From NCBI GenBank assembly GCA_942486035.1, contig CALNXK010000362.1, positions 202,001 through 266,000 of the forward strand: a stretch of 64,000 bases of DNA, read 5' to 3'. Below are positions 25,801 to 34,800 of the stretch, piece by piece. The stretch is from Porites lobata. Taxonomy: Eukaryota; Cnidaria; Anthozoa; Scleractinia; Poritidae. The stretch's first letter is position 1. The number at the start of each line of letters is the position of its first letter. The notes beneath the pieces are model-generated. The model was not told the DNA's origin, did not search any database, and saw only the letters and a program-made list of their open reading frames with translations. The translations under genes were made by a program, and so were the position numbers.

Positions 25801-28800
25801 CTTTTTGTTTAGATAAGTATGACTTTTGGTATAAAAGTGTTGTAACCGTTACGTAATTACTGAGGCGAATTTTAGGGAAAACTTGGCGAATTGAGGCAAA
25901 TTATTTTGGGCTTTTAACTGAAGACGTACCGTGAAATGAAGTACCGTGCTTAAATCGTTGATTACTAGTAGTTATGACGGCATATGATTGTTTGTGCGGT
26001 ATAAACTGCTGTGCCAGTTTGACGTTGTTAGTATAGGTAATAGCATGATTTGTAGTGATATTTGGCATAAATACCACGAGTGATATTTCGAAATTGTTGT
26101 GCGTAATTTCACGAGCCGTTATAGGCGAGTGAAATTTGGGGTAATTTTGAAATATCCCGAGTGGTATTTATGCCAAATATCATGTACAAATCATGCTATT
26201 ATTTGTTTATACTACTACCCGCAAAAGGTTTGTAATTTTCACATGTGGGTATTTCAAATTAAGCTGAAACACCATTGCTCTAAGCCAATCAAATTGCAGA
26301 AATTTTTCATGTAGTAGTATAAAATTGATAATATGCGTGTTTTCTTGAAGGGTTCCTGGAAATTCTGCTGCCGTAACCGCTTTACAAGAGGAGCTTAACT
26401 CCAGAGGAATAGAGAATGTTTGTTTAGATGAAGAGGTAATTGTACCTGGTTTTATCTTTTTTTAAGTCTCTTTAAGGTGATTCTTTGATGGCGAGTGTCC
26501 CTATTTTCCCTAAATTGTACTACTTTGCACACTGTTTTCTTCTCGCGGGAACAAAGTGAATAATCCCGAGCGGGCTAAATAGGCTCATCTTGGCCGCTCG
26601 GGAAGCCATTCAGAATAAAGGATTCAGTTTTTGCCTTCTCTCGGGTTCAAACCGATGATAGAAATGTTATTGTAGCTGGAACTGATGTTTTTCCAACAGC
26701 GCGCGCTCTCGTTGGTTACTTCGAGCTCACATGATATCTAACAATAAAACCGTGTCCCTCCATAATCTCTGGGCGGGCCACATTGCAAAATCTATGACGT
26801 CAGAGTGTTGCACTGTTACCTGCGAATGTTGACCGACGACCGCCGTTTCAGCGAGGTTTAATGAATTTCCAGCTTTCATTGAGTGTTTAATGTTAATATT
26901 TTTTCATTTGTAGAAGTGGAGTGATGTAAACAACATAACCAGTCTTGTGAAATTGTTCTTACGCAAGTTACCAGAAGGTCTCGTGACAGCAGGTATCGAT
27001 CGTTCCTACTAAGGTCTAATAAGATTTAGCCAAGGCTAAAAGCAATGCGTCGTGAAATCTTTTAAGAAACGTCTTTCTATTTTTTTTTTAGAAATTCATC
27101 TTTCGTCATTAAAAAATAGCAAACTGAATTCTTTCCGAAAAAAATTGACCTGAGCCTGGGATCAACTGAAAAACAATATCAGCGGCCAGCGGATAACTTT
27201 AAAACACTTCATTTAAATAAGTTGTACACTTGAGCCCGCGATACATGTAACACTGGTCAGCAGTTACCCTGTTTTGAAAGCTGTCAATTGACCATTACAT
27301 GGATGTCCAATGTCAAGTTAAACACAGATTGCATATGATTTGGACTCGTAGCTAGTGTGACATTTACGTTCGCCAACATGGAGGGGCGGACAGTTCGCAT
27401 CTTATGTAAGACGAGTCTTATTTTTCCTCGTATAAGTGGCCCTAATATGGTCTTTTGTGCATACACCATTCGTCTTTAGATTTGTATGACGCATTTATTG
27501 AATCAAACAAGAAGGAGGATGCTAGTGAACGAATGTGGTCAATTCGATCTGTTGTAAGTAACCATGTATATTCTTTCTTTGAATTTTAATAAGTCAAGAT
27601 CAATTTTAGAACCTGGCCATTTCATAGGGAGAAAGGGGCTACCCTAGCACTTTCACATTTCTTTTTGTACTTGACATGTTTACGAGGCGTGTGGAATTTT
27701 CTTGGCGCTTTGGTTAACCTACTTGCCTTGCAAGTGCTCTAGTAAGGATAACTCGCCTACGTAGCCATGACAACTTTGCTCCTTCATGCCTGTCCAGTCG
27801 TCATGGAAATTCGAGTGGAGCTCTCGAATTTTTTTTAGCAATTATCAAGTCGGTAAAGGCCGGTTAGGCGACACACCAGCTATAACAACTTAACACTTCT
27901 TAGTTTTGTCTGTTTTTTGTGAACATAGTTTCAGGGTTTGAGCTAGGATTTGATCACTGGGGGACAATTTGACCCCTTGGCTAAAATTTTGGGGGACATT
28001 TTCATTTTTAGGGGGACAGAAATTTGTACACCCTTCTGCTGATGCAAAGGGGTTTGTCTTCTTAGCAGGGCTTCTGATAGGTCTCGGAAGAAAAAGTCAA
28101 ATTTCGCGGGATTTTTAGGGACAAATTCGCGGAAAAATCGGCCGATTTCGCGGGAGTTTTCGGGGCAAACTTCACCGAAAAGCAATCGGTAAAAAACGGC
28201 CGATTTTGTGGTTATTTTCAAGGCAAATTAAGCTAGAAATCGATCTGTTTTGCGCGGATCAGACCAGCCTTTTTAACGTTTTTCTAACAGAGGTCATCAT
28301 TTGCTCTTTCAACAACAACACGCTCCAGAAATGAACCAATGGCAAAGCCTCTAACATCATGGCTAGAGCCCAGTTTTTCGCAACATAATCTGTTTGCACG
28401 TTTCAGTGACGAAGTTCCGAGATAAATTTGCAAGTTTACGGCTAGTAAATAGCCCCTATAGCTGAAATAAGTTTCAAATATGTTGTACAGACAAGTATTT
28501 GATAAGATTTCTACCGAATTTCGCGGTATTTTTCGTGTTTTTGTGAACTTCGCGGCTCCGCAACCGCGCGAAGAATCAGAAGCCCTGTCTTAGATTTCCG
28601 ACAAAAATAGTAGTAGAGCGTGACTGAAACGTAACTTTGGAATGAACTTTATAGGTGCGATAAAATATACTTTCTACGTTCTGTTTCAGCTTGCAATTTC
28701 TGTACTGAAATAAATCTCAACGTGTGTGCTTCCTTTCGAGTTTTTTCCCTAAATTTTGAAGGGGACAAATTGTCCCCTTGGCCGTTTTTTAAAGGGACAA

Positions 28801-31800
28801 TTCCAATTGCAGTGCGGGATTGGCGCAGTGGCGCGGCCTGGCTCAAACCCTGTAGTTTCCCGTTAATTGGTGACCTTCAACGCTTTTTCCCAGAGAGATA
28901 TCAAGAATGCTCTTCCTAAGGTGCAAAGTTTAAACAAAACAGTAATTTAATTTAAGTGGTACGAGGATAGATGAGCTTTTATCAGGATGATTTTGCAATT
29001 TACTTTTTTTATTTCCAGCTCCAAGAGTTACCAGAACATAACTACGAAACTCTCAAGTTTCTTATGAATCACTTGAAGACAGTTTCAGATAACTGCGACA
29101 AGAACAAGGTATCTTTTCCTTTTGTTATGGATAGCTTTTGAAAACGGCCGACATTTCGCACCACTGGTGTCCCTGCGAAATGAGGTCTGAGGACCGAGCG
29201 CAGAGGTTCCGTGCTGAAGACGTGTCGGTAGTGCTTCTAATTGGTTGAAAATTTGCTTCAGCGTTTGTAATATTGGCTGTTTTCTCAGGCTGTGCTATGG
29301 ATGGTGAGAAAATGTCATTCCACCTTCTTCAGTTTGTGAGATACTGGCGAGAATTTTCCTGGAGTTGAATTTTTTAGCTCCGGAAATCCAAGATCGGGAA
29401 AGAAAAAACATTGTGTCTTGTCTGTGTTCAGTGAGTGACTGTAAAGAGATGTTCAGAAAAAGTGTGATGCACGTGAAAATTTGCCTTGTCTGCGTTTTTT
29501 GACTTTCTCGTTGCCGGTCTCCCAGATCTCTCTCTGCTGGGCAAAAATATTACTCGCACTTAAGCCAATCACAACACCAATCAGCCAATCAGAGTTTGAG
29601 TAATGCACACAATCGTTGTCAAGCGGCGCAAAACACTGGAAACGTTTCACGGACTCCTAATTATTAAGAAAGTAGCGATGGGTTTTGTAATTCAAATATA
29701 TTGCTTGGCAATGCAAAACTTTGTAATTTCGAAACTGTTTTTCGATGCTCGTATTGGACCGCCTGTCCTTAACTGCGCCGTCAGCAAACAGTACGTAAAA
29801 GAACAGTAGCTACCTAATAATTTCGAAATTACAAAGGTTTTGCATTGCCAAGCAATATACTTGACTTACAGAACCCAGCACCACTTTCTCACTAATCAGG
29901 AGTCCGTGAAATATTTCCAGTGTTTTGCGGCGCTTTAGAAGGAGGCAGCGTGGACGAGCGGTTAGAGCGCCGGACTTGCAATTCGGAGGCCCCGAGTTCA
30001 AGTCCCGCTCTGACCGCTAGCTGGATTTGTTCTCGGTAGCCCCGAGTTTACCCTGGGTACCAGAGGATTTTCTCGCGTGCAGAGGAAATTTTTGTTTCGC
30101 GCGGGTCACTATAAAGACTTGACAGAAACCGGAAACCGCGCTAGAAAAGTCTCTAGCACCCAGGGTATCCCGAGTTCAGATCCTCGACCATGCTTGTAAA
30201 CAGTAGCCAGTTGGTTTGCCTCCGGCCAGTTGGGATTCTTAACCCTTTTAAGTTCAATTTTAATTATTTTTTTCTGGTATTTCCTCAGCCCCACTAGCAT
30301 TAGTGCTATAAATACTGCCGAGGGTAAATAACGGAATTATTATAAGCTGACTTTTGTAGCATTTCATGCAAGCTGTCTCGCAACAAATTTAGAAGATAAC
30401 TAAACGGTGCAACATGTTCCGCGTTTTTGGTGTGGAGCAAGGGAACATATTAAAAAGTCTCATATTCTCTTGTGTGGAGATATTCCTTTCAACAGTGTCT
30501 CTCTTGAATTACTTTTGTCACGTTGTGTTTATTTTGATCCTCAACTGGGTGTATCTGATTTTTTCTTGCTTTGATCATATGAAAGGGAACCTCCACTTCA
30601 ACAAAAAGATAACTTTAAATCACAGGAAATAACTGTTACAGTCAAGTCAATCTAAAATATTTGTAAAGAAAGCGTTTGTATCCGAAAGAAATAAATTTTA
30701 GATTCGCCTATTTTTGTTTTCAAATTTTGCGGGCGTCGCCATCTTGAATAATTGTGACGTGTAATGGTTGCCCTATTGTTATTAAACAAAAGCTCTTTGT
30801 GTCAGAACAATAGAGCAACCGTAACACGTCACAATTATTCAAGATGGCGGCGCCCGCGAAATTTGAAAGTGAAAATAAGCGATTTTAAAATTCACTTTTC
30901 CTGATATAAACACTTTTTTAAAGACAAATTTCGAACAAATTTGTTTATCAACATAATTTTATTCGATTTAAACTTATTCTGTAGTAAGAGTGGAGGTTCC
31001 CTTTAAGACGTTAATGACTTGTTAAAATGTTTTTGTGTAGATGGAAGTACGTAACCTGGCCATCGTGTTTGGACCGACTGTTATTAGGACGGGAGATGAC
31101 TCTATGATTGCTATGGTGAAGGATATGTCAGACCAGTGCCGCATAGTAGAGACTCTTATAACTGAGGTCTGTACGCTTTAACTGTTTTGCTGACCACAAA
31201 TACAGTAGCATTCTCATAAACGCCCATTTTTTTCACCCTATAAGTAATCTGTGATCAGGTAGTCCTTCCATTTTCTTTGGGTGCCCGTCCGCTGAATCCA
31301 AAAAAGAAAAGAAAACCGCAGCTGTTGTTGGAGTAGTCTGTTTTCATGTTTTGAAAACCCTCTTAGTTTATTTTTCAAAATGATGCCAAGTGTGGATCCA
31401 TTCATGGGAAAATAGTCTTCTTTGCATTGAAATAGAGGGACTTCGCCGTGAAGCTCGTAGTGAAGAGGGAAAATTCGGAAATTCGAAAAATTAACGGAAT
31501 GATTACCGTAAATCCTCTATTGAACGCCCTTCCCCTCCGTTCCAGGGGTGGAAAGTTATTAAAAAAGCCCCTCGCCCGTCTTCCTGATTCTTCAAAGCCT
31601 AATAGGCCATTTCCGAGTTCCCCCTTTCCTCTGTTTCAAAACGAGGGTAGGTGCTCAGCCTTTGAGGTGGAAATCATTTTTCATTCTCAGGCAAATAAAA
31701 TTCATTTTCACAAGAAAGGTTGTGCACCAGCCTCATTTTGAAACGGAGCGCTTTTGGAATTCGCAAGTGGCCTATTGAGATATGATAGACTGTATTTATT

Positions 31801-34800
31801 AAACACGATTGTGACACCCCTTGTTGACTGATCCGGTAAGGTTTACTCACGTGTTGGAAGTTCGGATTTGTTTTTGATCTCCTGGTGTATCCCCTCCAAC
31901 TTTCATGAACTTGAGCTTTTCCCTCTTTGCCATGTAGGTCTTTATAATACTACACCTTGTTTACCTCTCCCCTCCTCCCTCTCCTCCCTCCCAGAAAAAA
32001 TAAATGGTGACGAGAGCAAATAAAGTGTATTATCGGCATCGCAAAAGCCGCGAATTGCAGAAACTTGTAACCTGTTCTAATACTTACTAAATTTTCTCCG
32101 TTTTACCTTCTATCTTGTTTCATGATATTAATCTAAACGCGTTGAATTTTTTCCTTTAGTATGAGTGGTTTTTCGAGGATGTAGAAGGTGACGGATGCTC
32201 TATCAAGGTACGTGTAAATTCGTAAAATTCTACAGTGGTTACTTTTTTCAATTAACCCTACAATGATCAAAAACTTGTTCGGTTTCTTGAAATGGATTGG
32301 ACCAGAGTGTAGGAAGTCGTCTAAAAATTCTAAGAAATTATAACATTTTCTTTTTACTTTCTCAATTGCCATTTGCTCTGGGGAGGGCGTGGGGAGGTAA
32401 CGTAGCTCGTCTTCGCGATATGGTCGCTAGAAAAAACTTTACTCGCCATTGTTTTAGCAGTTGCGTCCGCCAACTTGAGGATTGCGTGGTACGTGTCGCA
32501 AAGTTGGCGCGAAAATGTTTCATTCTTACGTAGGAGTCAAATAATGTTTCCCCTTTGTCTCCACGTTCTATTTCCTGTGCGTTTTTTTCCTGTTCTGGCC
32601 ATTGCATAAAGAGACTTAAATCATATTATACACTAACGGGTCTCACTCATGAGCCTGGGTGTCCTGTGTTGAAAGCATGAAAATCGATAAATTATGAGTG
32701 ACTACATGCAAATAACGAAGCTAACCGAGGCAGGTAGTACGGGAACGTATCACTTACACTTAAATTAAATCCGAAAACAGTCTTGGTTAAAAAAAAGCAA
32801 CAAGAAAGATTATATTTTTTCTTTGTTTACTTTCTAACTTTCAGTCAGTGCCCTCCAGCGTGGAATGTACACAAGACCAAATCCTTTCCCAAAACGTACT
32901 CAGCTCCCTTGGACAACTTGCTGTGAATTTTGGTGAGCAAAAGATGCAGTTTTTTTGTAACTGATTAACTTCTCAACAAAATTGTAAACAATTCGCAGTA
33001 AAACTTTCTCATTGTCCCAGGCATGGGTGATGGTCACGTAACATTTTTCACGTGTCCTATAGAGATAATCACGTGACAAAATGTGATTGGTATATGTTTT
33101 TTGTCAACCAGATAGGGTGGCAATGTTTATGTTATGGTTTTTTGAATGCTGACGTTGACGAATCAACTTAATTGTGTTGGAGTTAATACAAAATTATAAT
33201 ATGGACTATGATCAACAGATAAATACTGACAGCCTGTGTTACAGTGTTGTAATACTGTGTTCATATTGATGGGTTTTTTCTTTCTTTTCGTGTGTTAGGA
33301 GACGACGGGACATACAAACCGAAGGTAAGAGACCTGGTCACCAAAGACCTTTTTAGAGGTAGTTTCTGACGTTAAGCTTTGGCCAGTCTTGTGACATCCC
33401 TAACATGTACCGGCTCACTTTTTTCGTCTTTATTTCCACAGTCGAGTGGGATTTCACTCCACATCCCCAAGTTTCGTAGCGGCAAGAGCTCCAAGTCTGA
33501 CTCGGGACAAGGCAGTTCGTCCGATGGCCCGTTGTCCGATTCCCAGGGATCTGAGAGCTCACCTCCGACTGAGAGGGCCCCTATGCTAAGGAGCCTGTCG
33601 GGGGAAGGGTCAAGGTCAAATTCGCCCACATTAGAAAGATCTTCAAAGTTTGGAGCCAAAAGAGTTACTGAAACTTCCTCATCGGCGGTACATGTTGTGA
33701 TAGATTCATCTGATGCAGAGTTTAGATCAAAGGGTGCTGGATCTTTAAAGGCGTACTCGTATTCGCACCCGCCGCCTCCGTCTTATCGTCGTGTAAATCC
33801 GCAAAAAAGGCCCACCAGTCCAGGGACCCCTGATCAGCCTTTTTTACCTTTGGAGGTTAGTTTCTCACTGGGCACCCAAGAATTGGAGGTTAAAAAGTCG
33901 CCCGACGAGCCCCCGAGCGATACGGACAATCCCCTAAAGCCGAGCTTCTCCTCGTTCAGCGAGGAGACACGTAGGAGACTTCTGAAGCTGAACCTTCAAA
34001 AGAAAGCAGCGGAAAAGAGGCGTCAGAGTGAAGGGGAGAGAGAGGCTTCTTCACCCTTGGTCGAGAGGAACGATGAAGTGATAAGAGATGGAGCGCGTGA
34101 TTTTCATCGAAAGCTTTCTGACCAGGAGAATGTGGAAACAAGCAGCAGTAGTACTAGCCGTAGTAGCAGCGCGCATAGTAGTAAGAATCCATCGTTAGAT
34201 TCCCTTCCAGTCGCACCTCAGACAGAGAAATTACCAGGCGGACCAGCTCATGGAGAGCCTTCGCGAGTTAGCGGTAGCTTTAAAACAAGTGACTCTTATC
34301 AAGATGCTAGATCGAGATCGAACGAGACTATAGTGGCTGTGGTTAAGGGAAGAGGCGTTGTCTCCGGCACCGTTCGACAATTTGAACCAGCATGGAGACC
34401 CTCTAGCCTGGATCTTCGGGCAAAACGAGAAAGCACTGAGGACGTTCGTTTGGCCAGGCGTTCGATGGGCTCTGAGGAGAGCAGTGATACTTCAAGCGAT
34501 GAAGGGGACGAGTGTGCCATCAGCATGTCAAAGACATTTGATGAAAAGCTGAGGATCTTGTTGGATCTTGAGAACCCTTTCGAGAACAAAAGATCAGGGA
34601 CGGATGCTCACAGTGATGACGAGAAGTCGTCTGTCAGAAGTGAACCTCAGAGAAAAGCAGCTTTGAGTCAAGAGGAGGTGGCTCAGCGCCGAGCATCAGA
34701 CGAGCCTGTTGGAAGGGTCTACAAGATCGTTGGAATGATCCCCTCATCAGATTCGTATGGTGCCCCCGCTGCGACGTCTAATGCTGGAAATGTTTCTCGG

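Larger units (their letters stand above)
25140..32207 (+). other. ARHGAP21/23: RhoGAP domain exons (coding exons 16-23)
   Basis: Eight exons encode residues 875-1084. GVPLELC, then [20 protein letters not shown] lead to [13 protein letters not shown], whose Arg917 is the catalytic arginine finger. Its codon is split by intron 17 (AG/G). [22 protein letters not shown] follows, with the conserved Lys/Arg positions. [19 protein letters not shown] and [16 protein letters not shown] come next, the latter with conserved Asn1031. The C-terminal helix is [15 protein letters not shown]. All catalytic landmarks are present, so the domain should be active on Rho-type GTPases. One deviation is LPEGL, where the family usually has LPEPL. 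Confidence 0.95.

Noticed and set aside
29944..30016. Functional tRNA gene (TGC anticodon-like loop with A and B boxes)
   Set aside because: The acceptor stem does not pair, the anticodon stem has a mismatch, and the sequence continues into a SINE body with an AT-rich tail.
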